Shown piece after piece: positions 17,400-26,582 of a DNA stretch of 64,000 nucleotides. The DNA is from RGIG8244 sp045592785 (GTDB taxonomy: Bacteria; Verrucomicrobiota; Lentisphaeria; Victivallales; UBA1829): the NCBI GenBank assembly GCA_045592785.1, contig JAZNVL010000050.1, positions 30,850 through 94,849 of the forward strand, read 5' to 3'. The notes beneath the pieces are model-generated. The model was not told where the DNA came from. It was given only the letters and a program-made list of their open reading frames with translations, and ran no database searches. A program made the position numbers and the translations under genes. Position 1 is the first letter of the stretch; each line of letters starts with the position of its first letter.

Positions 17400-17668
17400 A
17401 AAAAAGCTTGATTTCATCAACATGTGATGCAGTGTACCACAGGATCATTATACATAACGCTATAATTCGGAATCCTGCGATGAATGGGATGATATTACGC
17501 TCATCATGGAGCAGGCCGCTGTCGGGAACCCGTGATGATCCTTGATCAAACCGGGTTTGTCCCCGTGGATCACTCCCGGGATGGACGGAAACGGACCGTG
17601 CGTACGCCGTTCCGTGTATACACACCCGTTGTCCTGCGGATCGGCTGACGTTCCTTTTCTCTCCCGGC
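17400..17668. other. Unassigned spacer, no recognisable gene
   Basis: About 270 bp between the regulator promoter and the terminator of the repeat protein has gene-like base composition, unlike the AT-rich spacers elsewhere. Short open frames of 76-90 codons run on the minus strand but look like no family and have no ribosome site. It could be a decayed gene end or an unrecognised RNA. Confidence 0.4.
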
Positions 17669-17714
17669 AAAAAAATCCGGCTGACCTCATTAGAGATCAG
17701 CCGGATGATTTTTT
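17669..17714. terminator. Bidirectional terminator after repeat-protein gene
   Basis: ATCCGGCTGACCTC (17675-17688) pairs with GAGATCAGCCGGAT (17693-17706), one mismatch in 14. Seven As lie on the left and six Ts on the right, so it can terminate transcription from both sides. It lies 22 bp beyond the stop codon of the repeat protein on the minus strand. Confidence 0.85.
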
Positions 17715-17735
17715 GTTGTGAAACAGACAGGATGC

Positions 17736-20700
17736 TTATGCCAGCATCGCGTTTGTATTCGCCTGCCGGTTCATTTCATCCACGATGGAGTCGATGGCGG
17801 CAGTGCAGGATGTTTCGGGAGAATAATCGCTCTGCCATGCCATGAGATCCAGAGAATCATCAGCAACCAAAGAGTTGGAAGCCAACGCTGTTTTGATCAC
17901 GAAGCTGCCGGTCTTGACACTGCTGTTTCCTGCGGCATCGAAAGCAACCATCTGATATTCATAATTACCCAGATCAAGGCCTTCGATTTCGAAGGAATTC
18001 ACATTGCCGAGAAGTTCTTCCGTCTTCCAGAGAGAGCTGTCGCCATCTGCCACACCGTAGGACAATTCATAGCGAACAACGCCCACGTTATCCTTGGGAG
18101 TCTTCCATGTGAGGGTGACGTCGTTATCTTCCACCTTTGCCTTGACGGAAGTCGTCTTGGGATCGGTGATATCTTTCACCGTGACTTCGCAGGTTCCGGC
18201 AACGCTCTTATTCTTCGCCTTGTCAAAAGCAAAGACTTCCACATTGAACTTGCCTGCATCGAGATTCTTGATGGAGATGGAGTTGGTCTTGGTGGAGTAT
18301 TTCTTACCGTTGATGAAGACTTCATATTTGACCACACCAACATTATCACTGGAAGCATCCCAGGAAATGACAGCGAGATCTTCATCCGCTTCGCCGATGA
18401 CTTTCACGTTGGTGACCGTTGTGGGCTTTGCGGAATCTTTGATGGTGACGTTCTTCTTCGCCACTTGGGATTCGAGCCCGGCTGCATCATACGCGATCGC
18501 TGTGAAGGTGAACTTACCGGCGATTTCGGTCTGATTATAGGTAAATGCCAACGGATTACCTGCATCGGGGGAGAGCTGGATTTCCCCGTCACCAATCTGC
18601 ACGCAAACTTTGTAATCCACAATGCCCACATTATCGGAAAATCCGGTCAGATTGACTGTAACGGAATTGTTGTTGATTGGACCGATCAGGATCTTGCCCT
18701 TCTTCGGATCGGTCACGTCCTTGACAGTCACAGTCTTCACATCGCTTACCATGGTTTCAACGTTCTCCATACCCTCCTGGGTAATGGTTGCTTTCACCTG
18801 ATATTCGTAGGTACCGACAGCCTGATTGGAGAGTTTATACTTATTGGATTTGGTGGTGTATTCTCTGCCATTGACGGTCAGCGTATAAACGGCTTTCTGA
18901 CCTTTTTCCAGTTCCAGTTTTTCCCATTCGTAAGTTACATTGTATTTCTTGACTTCCGCAGTGATATTGCCGGGCGCATCCGGTTGGGTGATAATATTGT
19001 TCACTTCGAAAGAGGTCACTTCGGAAACGTTACCGGCAGCATCGACACCGCGGAAGAACACCGTACCATTGGCAGTCACAGAAACACCGCTGTCTGTATA
19101 ATTCCGCCATTTTTCACCGTCGAAAGAGTACTGTTTGAAAGTGGAATCGGCACTGAAAGATGCGTAAACGACCACAGCTTCGTTCGTTTGTCCGGAAGTA
19201 CTGGCCGTTACATCAAAAGGCCGTTCCGGAGCAATCTTATCAATATTGGCAACTTCATAGCTTGTGATTTCGGAATAATTGCCATTGGCATCTTTGGCGC
19301 GGAAATACACGGTACCGTTATCGCTCATGGTCACGCCATTATCATAGGCGATCCAGGAGTTGCCGTCAAACGAATATTCCTTCACCACAGAAATGGAATC
19401 GAATACCGCGCTGACCACCACATCACCGTTGGTCATATCCGTAATATTTGCACTTGCTTTGGGTGCATCCGGTTTGGTCTTGATGATGTTGGTGACTTCA
19501 TATTCCGCGACTTCAGAAATATTACCGTCTTCATCGATCCCGCGGAAATACACGGTACCGTTGGAAGAAACTTCAACCCCGGTGGCAGGATCATAAGTCT
19601 GCCAGGTGCTGCCATCCAGTGAATACTGCTGTTCCACCGCATCTTCCCCGAAATCTGCGTAAATCGTCACCGTGCCAGTGGTGGGTTCCTGGGTGCTGGG
19701 TGTGGGCGCCGGTGCATCCGGCGCATCCGTATCGGCAGCAGTGGTCTTGTTGATCGTGAGAATCAGGGCACCGTTTTCGCCAACGGAAAGAACATATTCT
19801 TTTCCGCTGTAGACGATGGTCTTCACCTGGGAATTGAATGTACCGTAGTAGACATCTTCGGTGTTATACAGCTTGACTTCGCAGTTGAAACCGTAGGCAT
19901 TGGATGCCAACGTGTATGCACCGTTCGTCTGGTTCGCATCTACATCGATGGTAAACAGCGCAGAGGAAACGGCACCGATATTTTCAACAAAGACATAATC
20001 GGCGGAGACTTCCATACCGGAAACATCCAGCGTGATCGTGGCACCCATGGCATTCACATTACCGCCTGTACAGGAAATCGTACCGGCGACATGAATATCA
20101 TCGTAAAGGATCGCGCCGCGGTCCAGTACAAGGGTCGCACCCTGCGCCACATTGACACCTGCACCGATGATCCCTTTGGATTCCACGTGGATCGTACCAC
20201 CGGATGTGGTATCAATAACAGTTGCTTCCGCCCCATTGCCGACGAACAGCAGACCGCCGTCGCGCACCATGGTATTATCGGCGATACCGCCGGAATAGAC
20301 ATTGAGTTCGCCGCCATTTTCCAACAGGAAGTTGGAGGCAACACCACTCTGCAGAAGCATATCTTCTTCGAAATAGGAGTTGGTCCCGGAAATAATGGTC
20401 GCACCGGAAACGATCGTGCTGCTGCCGCCGGATGTTTCTCCCGTGGTTCCGCTGAGAATATCGTCAATGATGCTGCTGCCGCCGGATGTGGTTTCGTCCA
20501 CAATATCCTGTTCGGGCGTATCACCGCCGCTGACCATCTGACCGTCGCCACCGTAAACATACGCCACGATAGCACCGCCGGAATGCTGATTCACATCCAG
20601 AGCGATCGCTCCGGAGGAGACCACCAGTTTCCCGCCGTTTTCAATTTGTGTAACAAGAGCAGATGCGCCGGAATCCAGTCTCATATCGGCGCCGGAGGAC

Positions 20701-22481
20701 ATGATAAAGTTGGAAGCGGTACCACCGCTCAACATAAAGTTTCCGTTAGCGTTGGACCCGGTAACATACTGGAGACGTGCGCTGTTGTATACCTGCAGAC
20801 TGATCATACCGCCTGCGGAATGTTTGATTCCGGTAGCAGTGGCATCGGCATCCAGCAGAAGCTTACCGCCGGAACTGACATGCGTATTGGTCACTTTGCC
20901 TTTGTAACCCACATCCTGCACACCGCCATTTTTGAGGACCTGTCCGTCAATGGAGTGTCCGTTTTCCACGACCAATGTGAAATTGGAGAGGGTATTCAAA
21001 CCGCTGGTCACATTTCCCTTCACAGAGAAACCGTAACCCATATCCACGCTGTAACCGGTAACATTTGCACCCAGTGCGACGGTAGCTTTGGCACCTTTCT
21101 GCAACTGAATATTTACTGCGGATGTGCCGGACTCGATCATCGCGACACCATTTTCATAGATGATAAAGTTGGAAGCGACACCGTTGACCAGACCGAAAGA
21201 GGAACCTACTGCATTTGTCCCGCTGATCAGCGTGGACTTATCACCGGAAGTCAATACAAGGCTCACGGTCCCGCCTGCTTCCTGTGTGATCCCGGTGGCA
21301 CTGCCGCCTTCTGTAACAGCAAGAGCCGCTTCATCTTTCAGGGTCACGCCAGTCATATTTCCGTTGGCAGTGACATGTGCCTTTCCGTAAATCGTAGTAT
21401 TATTGAGTACGGCTGTGTTGGAAACGACCGCAATACCTTCTTCTGCGATCACGGTATTGACCGCATTCGCTCCGGATGTAAAGTATCCGATACCTTTGAA
21501 ATTCAAGCCGGAAGCCTCACCGGCGATCCCGTCTTTTGTTACAACGTCGATTTGCGCCATACCGGCGACCTGTTCCATGGAACCGGCGATTTTACCGCCC
21601 TGGGCGAGCAGAACATCTTCGACAACGGCGCCGTTTCCGACCTGGATATTACCGCCATTTGCCGCCGTGATGCCGCCCACATCCGTACCGGAATAGATGT
21701 AGGCAACGCCGCCTTCTTCCACCAGAATACCGGTACCGATTGCACCGTTGGAAACAAACATCTTGCCGTCCCGGACCGTCACATCCTGAAGATCTGCGCC
21801 GGAACCGACACTCATCGTTCCTTCGAAGTCCACATTCTCAACTTTTCCTGTGACTTTTCCGGAGGTCAGGGTCTGAATATAACCTTCCGTCGTTCCAACC
21901 TGGGTAAAGTCTTCGACGGAGGCACCCTGCTTCATTGTGATACCATTGACCGTCGCCTTGTTATCGGTGACCAGGCCTGCGCCGCTGGAAACAGCAACAT
22001 TGGAGACCGTTGCTCCGGCATAGACTTTCATTTCTGTATCGCCGGAAATTTTGGCGTTCGTTACAGTACCGCCCTTTACAGCAAATCCACCGTTCGTCTG
22101 TGTAAATCCTTTAATAACAGCACCATCAGCAGCCGAAATATAACCTTCGACTTTCAAACCGGAAGCATTTCCCGCAATGGCACCGCCGCTGATCTTATCG
22201 ATCGTTGCGGAACCGCCGGTCTGTTTGAATTCACCGGCAACTGCACCGGCGATCAGCGTGACAGAATCCGCGACACCATCCTTGTAGACCGTGATGTAAG
22301 AATCGGAATGAACAATGACGTTCCCGGCGTAACCTCCGGAAGATACGTTCAGATTACCTTCTTCAACTGTAACATTGTTCGCCTTTCCTGCGGAGTTGAC
22401 ATCCATTCTCGCATTATCCAGCAGAGTAACATCATTCACCGTTTCACCGGCAAAGACGTTGATAAATTGCGGGTCCACCAT
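17736..22481 (-). CDS. Giant AIDA-like repeat protein with fibronectin-type domains, no signal peptide
   Basis: This is a 1581-residue adhesin-like protein. Residues 1-800 are repeats of about 20 residues of the AIDA passenger type (patterns such as VSSGG-A-N--V---G). A Gly/Ser/Thr linker with Asp runs is at about 655-720. Residues 934-1160 hold three copies of a module with YSxDG, W, NGTVYFRG and GNxSE. Residues 1165-1530 hold about four fibronectin-III-like domains (NVGVVKYE repeats). The C-terminus ends in a 50-residue tail and has no beta-barrel. AGGAG precedes the ATG at 22481, and the N-terminus MVDPQFINVFAGETV is not a signal peptide. Export by a type I system with a C-terminal signal would explain this; no transporter is adjacent. 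Confidence 0.9.
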   Translation of the reverse strand: MVDPQFINVFAGETVNDVTLLDNARMDVNSAGKANNVTVEEGNLNVSSGGYAGNVIVHSDSYITVYKDGVADSVTLIAGAVAGEFKQTGGSATIDKISGGAIAGNASGLKVEGYISAADGAVIKGFTQTNGGFAVKGGTVTNAKISGDTEMKVYAGATVSNVAVSSGAGLVTDNKATVNGITMKQGASVEDFTQVGTTEGYIQTLTSGKVTGKVENVDFEGTMSVGSGADLQDVTVRDGKMFVSNGAIGTGILVEEGGVAYIYSGTDVGGITAANGGNIQVGNGAVVEDVLLAQGGKIAGSMEQVAGMAQIDVVTKDGIAGEASGLNFKGIGYFTSGANAVNTVIAEEGIAVVSNTAVLNNTTIYGKAHVTANGNMTGVTLKDEAALAVTEGGSATGITQEAGGTVSLVLTSGDKSTLISGTNAVGSSFGLVNGVASNFIIYENGVAMIESGTSAVNIQLQKGAKATVALGANVTGYSVDMGYGFSVKGNVTSGLNTLSNFTLVVENGHSIDGQVLKNGGVQDVGYKGKVTNTHVSSGGKLLLDADATATGIKHSAGGMISLQVYNSARLQYVTGSNANGNFMLSGGTASNFIMSSGADMRLDSGASALVTQIENGGKLVVSSGAIALDVNQHSGGAIVAYVYGGDGQMVSGGDTPEQDIVDETTSGGSSIIDDILSGTTGETSGGSSTIVSGATIISGTNSYFEEDMLLQSGVASNFLLENGGELNVYSGGIADNTMVRDGGLLFVGNGAEATVIDTTSGGTIHVESKGIIGAGVNVAQGATLVLDRGAILYDDIHVAGTISCTGGNVNAMGATITLDVSGMEVSADYVFVENIGAVSSALFTIDVDANQTNGAYTLASNAYGFNCEVKLYNTEDVYYGTFNSQVKTIVYSGKEYVLSVGENGALILTINKTTAADTDAPDAPAPTPSTQEPTTGTVTIYADFGEDAVEQQYSLDGSTWQTYDPATGVEVSSNGTVYFRGIDEDGNISEVAEYEVTNIIKTKPDAPKASANITDMTNGDVVVSAVFDSISVVKEYSFDGNSWIAYDNGVTMSDNGTVYFRAKDANGNYSEITSYEVANIDKIAPERPFDVTASTSGQTNEAVVVYASFSADSTFKQYSFDGEKWRNYTDSGVSVTANGTVFFRGVDAAGNVSEVTSFEVNNIITQPDAPGNITAEVKKYNVTYEWEKLELEKGQKAVYTLTVNGREYTTKSNKYKLSNQAVGTYEYQVKATITQEGMENVETMVSDVKTVTVKDVTDPKKGKILIGPINNNSVTVNLTGFSDNVGIVDYKVCVQIGDGEIQLSPDAGNPLAFTYNQTEIAGKFTFTAIAYDAAGLESQVAKKNVTIKDSAKPTTVTNVKVIGEADEDLAVISWDASSDNVGVVKYEVFINGKKYSTKTNSISIKNLDAGKFNVEVFAFDKAKNKSVAGTCEVTVKDITDPKTTSVKAKVEDNDVTLTWKTPKDNVGVVRYELSYGVADGDSSLWKTEELLGNVNSFEIEGLDLGNYEYQMVAFDAAGNSSVKTGSFVIKTALASNSLVADDSLDLMAWQSDYSPETSCTAAIDSIVDEMNRQANTNAMLA

Positions 22482-22557
22482 AACTCAATTCTCCTATGTT
22501 GCGGTCCGCGCTTATTTTCAGCCGGACCATGCCATTATTACAATTATACTCGTAAAG

Positions 22558-22585
22558 AATATATCACGGCGGATTGCATTGTCAA
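22558..22585 (-). promoter_or_regulatory. Promoter of repeat-protein gene
   Basis: On the minus strand a perfect TTGACA (22585-22580), 16 bp, TATATT (22563-22558) with TG just before the -10. It is among the strongest promoters in the window. Confidence 0.65.
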
Positions 22586-22626
22586 ATTTTTTTTCACTAA
22601 AAATCAAAAAAAATTAGGTTTTTGAC

Positions 22627-22654
22627 TGGAAATTATCATATTCCCGGGTATATT
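22627..22654 (+). promoter_or_regulatory. Promoter of lipid operon I
   Basis: TGGAAA (22627-22632), 16 bp, TATATT (22649-22654), about 45 bp before the first gene. GGAG stands eight bases before the ATG. Confidence 0.5.
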
Positions 22655-22698
22655 TCAACATACTTTCCCGTTTTTTTAACTTTTTTGGAGTTTGTGAT

Positions 22699-23058
22699 AT
22701 GACTGATTCTTACCGGATGTTGGCGGATAATATGCCGATCGTTCCCGATGAAAATCCCGGAAATTTCTCCGTCGATTTTACTGTCCCGGAAAATTTCGCA
22801 CCGTTGAACGGACATTTTCCCGGGAATCCCATCCTCCCCGGGATCGCACAGATCTCCATCGTCTCTGCCATCATGGAAAAAGCATTGGCGCATCCTCTGG
22901 AACTGGTGGAAGTACGCCGGGTCAAATTTCTTTCTCCGGCGACGCCCGGCATGGCTCTCAACATCCGGATCAGATACGCCGACAACACCGTCAGCGCCGA
23001 TTTCTTTTCCGGCGAAAAGAAGATCTCTTCTCTGAAACTCGTTTACGCCGGAGCATGA
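22699..23058 (+). CDS. Hot-dog fold 3-hydroxyacyl-ACP dehydratase (FabZ/ApeI-like)
   Basis: This short dehydratase-type hot-dog protein has 119 residues. It carries the FabA/FabZ signature GHFPGNPILPGIAQ with the active-site His, and VRRVKFLSPATPGM typical of the ApeI-like group in aryl polyene clusters. It would remove water from 3-hydroxyacyl-ACP during chain extension. It is the first gene of six that overlap one another by four bases (ATGA) as far as the ketosynthase-like and glycosyltransferase genes. A canonical FabZ is about 145 residues, so this is a compact form. Confidence 0.88.
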   Translation: MTDSYRMLADNMPIVPDENPGNFSVDFTVPENFAPLNGHFPGNPILPGIAQISIVSAIMEKALAHPLELVEVRRVKFLSPATPGMALNIRIRYADNTVSADFFSGEKKISSLKLVYAGA

Positions 23059-23537
23059 TGATGGCACGGAAAGAATACTCCCATTTCGAACGGATCCCCG
23101 GCGCACCCGATCCCGTGACCGCTGTGGTGTCACGCCGGGTCAAGTTTCACGAACTGGATCCCATGACCGTGGTATGGCATGGGCGTTATCCCGAATATTT
23201 TGAAGAAGCCCAGATCGCATTGGGCAAAAAATGCGGTTTCTCTTATCCCTTTCTCCGGGATGCCGGGATCGTCACACCAATTCATCAGTTCCATATCGAA
23301 TACAAACAATCCCTTTACGATGATGAACTCTTTCAGGTGAAAGCAACCATGGTCTGGACCGAAGCCGCAAGGATCAATATGGAATACGTCATCACGAAAG
23401 AGGACGGGACGATCGCATCCACCGGGTACACCGTTCAGTTATTCGTGGATGCGCACACGAAGGAAGTCCTCTGGTTCCCCCCGCCCTTCTGGGAAGATTG
23501 TCTCAAACGTTGGAAGAATGGAGAATTCGCAGTATGA
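23055..23537 (+). CDS. 4-hydroxybenzoyl-CoA-type acyl thioesterase
   Basis: This is a 160-residue hot-dog thioesterase. The N-terminal FHELDPMTVVWHGRYPEYFEEAQ is the hallmark of the 4HBT/YbgC group, with the catalytic Asp in DPMTVVWHG. In aryl polyene and related clusters such enzymes act on acyl-ACP or acyl-CoA. Its ATG overlaps the dehydratase stop, and two further ATG codons follow immediately; the first is used here. It is the second gene of the operon. Confidence 0.92.
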   Translation: MMMARKEYSHFERIPGAPDPVTAVVSRRVKFHELDPMTVVWHGRYPEYFEEAQIALGKKCGFSYPFLRDAGIVTPIHQFHIEYKQSLYDDELFQVKATMVWTEAARINMEYVITKEDGTIASTGYTVQLFVDAHTKEVLWFPPPFWEDCLKRWKNGEFAV

Positions 23538-24634
23538 CCGATCCTGTTGTCATCACGGCATGTGATATCTATACCGCATTCGGCCCCGGTATCGATGCCG
23601 CATGGGAACCGCTGCTTGCCGGACAACATGCGTTTGTCCCCTGCCGCCGGTTCGGGAATCCCCATTTTGAATCCATGTACGGAGCATTTGCGCCGGAACT
23701 GGATTCCGTGGAGGACATCCCCGGTTTTCTACTGGAACATCTGGCACCGGTTGCGCGGACGTATCCGGAATCGGCGGAAGTGTTTCTGGCGTCCACCGTA
23801 GGCGAAATCGAACAGGTGGAAAATCCTGCGGACCGATGCACCAGTGATTCCCTTTTGGAAAAGACACTGACTTTATTTGAAAAAAAGACGGGCAGAGTCA
23901 TTTCCGCGGCATGTGCTTCCTCCAACGCCGCCATCTGCCGCGCCGAAGCCTTGCTCCGTAACGGAATGATCGAATATGCCGTCATCGCCGCCGTCGATTA
24001 TATCTCCGAATTCGTGTTCTCCGGTTTCGCTTCCATCAAAGCCATGACGGAGACCCCGGTTTCCTGTCCTTACGACAAAGACCGCTCCGGACTGCTCCTG
24101 GGGGATGCCGCCGGGCTTCTCGTCTTGACCCGCCGTTCCATTGCGGAACGGGATCACCAGCCCGTACTGGCGAAGATCACAGGGTGCGCCATGACCAGCG
24201 ATGCCCGTCATATCACCGCGCCCGATCCCGATGGAAAAAATCTTGCCGATGCCATCCGCACCGCGTTATACAAAGCGGAACAGACACCGGAACAGATCGG
24301 TGCCGTCATCGGACACGGCACCGGCACGCTTTACAACGATTCCATGGAGATCCGGGCACTGGAAGGACTTCGCAGTACGCCGTTCCCCCTGGTCTCTGTG
24401 AAGGGTTCTTCCGGTCATACGCTGGCAGTCGCCGGACTGATCCAGGCAGCCATGGCACTCCGGATGTTTACGGAAAAGAAGATCCCGCCGCAGACCGGGC
24501 TGCATACGCCGGAACCGGGTGGCGAAGCGATGCTTTCCACGGAAGTCCGGACACTGGAAAAGCCTTGTATTCTTTCCATGAATTCCGGGTTCGGCGGCAT
24601 GAATGCGGTCATACTGATGGAGGCACAGGAATGA
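23534..24634 (+). CDS. Beta-ketoacyl-ACP synthase (FabF/ApeO-like)
   Basis: This is a condensing enzyme of the FabF fold with a complete catalytic triad: Cys127 in SAACASSNAA, His in GHGTGTLYND and His in KGSSGHTLAVAG. At 366 residues it is shorter than FabF (about 410), mainly in the N-terminal half, as in KS enzymes of aryl-polyene-type clusters. I start it at the ATG at 23534, which overlaps the thioesterase stop; an in-frame upstream start would run back into the thioesterase gene. A short partner with a KS-like fold follows. Confidence 0.9.
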   Translation: MTDPVVITACDIYTAFGPGIDAAWEPLLAGQHAFVPCRRFGNPHFESMYGAFAPELDSVEDIPGFLLEHLAPVARTYPESAEVFLASTVGEIEQVENPADRCTSDSLLEKTLTLFEKKTGRVISAACASSNAAICRAEALLRNGMIEYAVIAAVDYISEFVFSGFASIKAMTETPVSCPYDKDRSGLLLGDAAGLLVLTRRSIAERDHQPVLAKITGCAMTSDARHITAPDPDGKNLADAIRTALYKAEQTPEQIGAVIGHGTGTLYNDSMEIRALEGLRSTPFPLVSVKGSSGHTLAVAGLIQAAMALRMFTEKKIPPQTGLHTPEPGGEAMLSTEVRTLEKPCILSMNSGFGGMNAVILMEAQE

Positions 24635-25248
24635 AAAAACGTTATCCCTTTCTCCTGGCAGGCGCCGCCGTTGTCACGCCCGACCATTCCGCAGAAACAC
24701 AAAAAACGCATCTCGCGTTCTCTGCGGCGAACTGGCAGGAACTTCTTCAACAGGTCCAGACCGTTCCCGGACTCCCTGATGCCGTTTATGACAACTACCG
24801 TCGTGCCGGAGACAAAGCCAAAGCCTATATCCTGGCATCCGTTCTGGCACTTCATGATGCCGGTACGCCATCCGGCGGAAATCAGGCGGTGATCGATATT
24901 TCCCGGGAAGGCTGTCACGAACAGAATAAGATGTACTATCGCGATTTTGTGGAATTCGGCAGAGAATTCGGACGCGGACATCTCTTCGTCGGCACGCTGC
25001 CATCCACCCCGTTGTGCGAAGCGTTGATCGCCGTCCGGTTCCACGGTCCATCCTTCTACATGGATACGCTGGACCGTTTCGAACCGTTCTGGCAGGAGAT
25101 CGCGCTGCTGCTGACCGATGATCATTGTGACGGTGTGCTTGCATTCCATTACCGGAAGGACCGGGTACTTGCGCTTTACTTTACCCATGGCGAAACGCTG
25201 CTGGAACCGGAAACACATCCCGATACACTCCGCGAGGAACTCTCATGA
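24631..25248 (+). CDS. Short ketosynthase-like protein (N-terminal KS domain only)
   Basis: This is a 205-residue protein resembling the N-terminal half of a beta-ketoacyl synthase (KS_N-type short proteins seen in aryl polyene loci). The segment KAKAYILASVLALHDAG matches the helix that precedes the KS nucleophile elbow. The catalytic Cys is not where an active KS would have it, and no His motifs follow, so it is probably non-catalytic. It may act as a chain-length factor or partner of the adjacent full ketosynthase. ATGA overlaps join it to both neighbours. Confidence 0.75.
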   Translation: MKKRYPFLLAGAAVVTPDHSAETQKTHLAFSAANWQELLQQVQTVPGLPDAVYDNYRRAGDKAKAYILASVLALHDAGTPSGGNQAVIDISREGCHEQNKMYYRDFVEFGREFGRGHLFVGTLPSTPLCEALIAVRFHGPSFYMDTLDRFEPFWQEIALLLTDDHCDGVLAFHYRKDRVLALYFTHGETLLEPETHPDTLREELS

Positions 25249-26582
25249 AGATCCTTTTCGTTTCCGCCAATACGGCTGTAGATCCATTCCCCGTTTATCC
25301 TCTCGGCATGACTACGGTCGCCGCCGCCCTGGAAGAACACGGACACACCGTGCACTGTTATGATCCGCTGGCGGAACAGGACTCCGCCCCGTGGAACATC
25401 CTGGCAGAAACGATCCGCGCGTTCCACCCCGATGTTATCGGCATCGCGATCCGGAATATCGACAGCATCAACCGTCTTGCCGATGACCGCATTCTGCTTC
25501 ATCCGGTGATCCGTATGGCGGAATGTTGCAAAACCAATGCACCGGCAACGCCGCTTGTCCTCGGCGGCGGCGGGTTCACGCTTGCGCCCGATTCCCTGCT
25601 GAAACTCTGTCATGCCGATTACGGGCTTACCGGACCCGGCGAACATACGTTCCCCGCACTGTTGGAACAACTTGCTTCCGGAACGCCGCCGGACGCCCCT
25701 CTGATTTGCGGAGATGCGCCCGTCGCGGTTCCCCGATCCGCCGTTTACCCGGAAGAGTTGCTGACCTATTACAACAACGAGACACACATGATCCCCATTC
25801 AAACCAAACGGGGCTGTCCGTTCTCCTGCGCATATTGTTCCTATCCGGCACTGGAAGGACGTTGTATGCGTTACCGTGATCCTGCGGAAACGGCGGCGGA
25901 AATGCGTGCCATCGCCGCGCAATGTCCCGGGGTCATGATCTTCCTCACCGATTCCATTTTCAACGATCCGGCGAAGGAATACCATAAACTGCTCCATGAA
26001 CTGGATGGCACGATCCCTTTCACCGGATTCCTGACTCCTTACAAACTGACGGGAGAAGATATTTCCCTGTTGGCGGAAAAGGGCATGATCAGTGCGGAAC
26101 TGGGGATCGACGGGGCAAGTGACCGTGCGCTCCAAACACTGGGGAAGAATTTCCTGTTCGCGGAAGCCGCGGAATGTGCAGAAAAACTCCGGGATGCCGG
26201 GATCTCTGTCACAGCAAACTTTCTCTTCGGACTGCCCGATGAAACCGTGGAGGATGTGGAAGAAGGCATTGCCAATATCAAATCTCTGGGGAACATTTCC
26301 AGCGTGATCTTTTCCGGCGTTCGCATCATCCCCCATACGCCGTTATACCATCGTGCCGCAAAAGAAAATCTCATTCCCGCCGACTGGGATCCGTCGGAAG
26401 AATTGTATTATCCGAATCCGGCTCTGCCGCCGGAGATCCTCAACGGGATGCTCTCGCGTGCCTTTGCGGAGGATCCCAACTGCATTTTCCCGCCCCACAG
26501 CAAACGGGAGGCGTTGGCAAAGATCCACAAATTCGGCTTCGCTAAACTCAAAAAGCTGTTCCCGGGAGGAATGAGACCATGA
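25245..26582 (+). CDS. B12-binding-type radical SAM enzyme in lipid operon
   Basis: This is a 445-residue protein with two domains. Residues 1-150 form a cobalamin-binding Rossmann-type domain (PLGMTTVAAALEEHGHTV, HPDVIGIAIR, VLGGGGFTLAPD). Residues 180-400 form a radical SAM barrel whose 4Fe-4S cluster motif is CPFSCAYC (Cys191, 195, 198). Such class B enzymes methylate unactivated carbons or rearrange carbon skeletons, for example HpnP, HpnR and BchE-type proteins. Its place between ketosynthase-like and glycosyltransferase genes, with ATGA overlaps on both sides, points to a modification of an acyl chain. The reaction is unknown. Comparable proteins occur in candidate ladderane clusters of anammox bacteria. 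Confidence 0.9.
   Translation: MKILFVSANTAVDPFPVYPLGMTTVAAALEEHGHTVHCYDPLAEQDSAPWNILAETIRAFHPDVIGIAIRNIDSINRLADDRILLHPVIRMAECCKTNAPATPLVLGGGGFTLAPDSLLKLCHADYGLTGPGEHTFPALLEQLASGTPPDAPLICGDAPVAVPRSAVYPEELLTYYNNETHMIPIQTKRGCPFSCAYCSYPALEGRCMRYRDPAETAAEMRAIAAQCPGVMIFLTDSIFNDPAKEYHKLLHELDGTIPFTGFLTPYKLTGEDISLLAEKGMISAELGIDGASDRALQTLGKNFLFAEAAECAEKLRDAGISVTANFLFGLPDETVEDVEEGIANIKSLGNISSVIFSGVRIIPHTPLYHRAAKENLIPADWDPSEELYYPNPALPPEILNGMLSRAFAEDPNCIFPPHSKREALAKIHKFGFAKLKKLFPGGMRP

Noticed and set aside
17398..17690. Minus-strand frames of 76-90 codons beyond the repeat-protein terminator
   Set aside because: No ribosome site, no family resemblance, and two overlapping frames compete; left as unassigned.
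24184..24630. Upstream part of the frame that contains the short KS-like protein
   Set aside because: It overlaps the ketosynthase in another frame; the ATG at 24631 overlaps the ketosynthase stop as in the rest of the operon.
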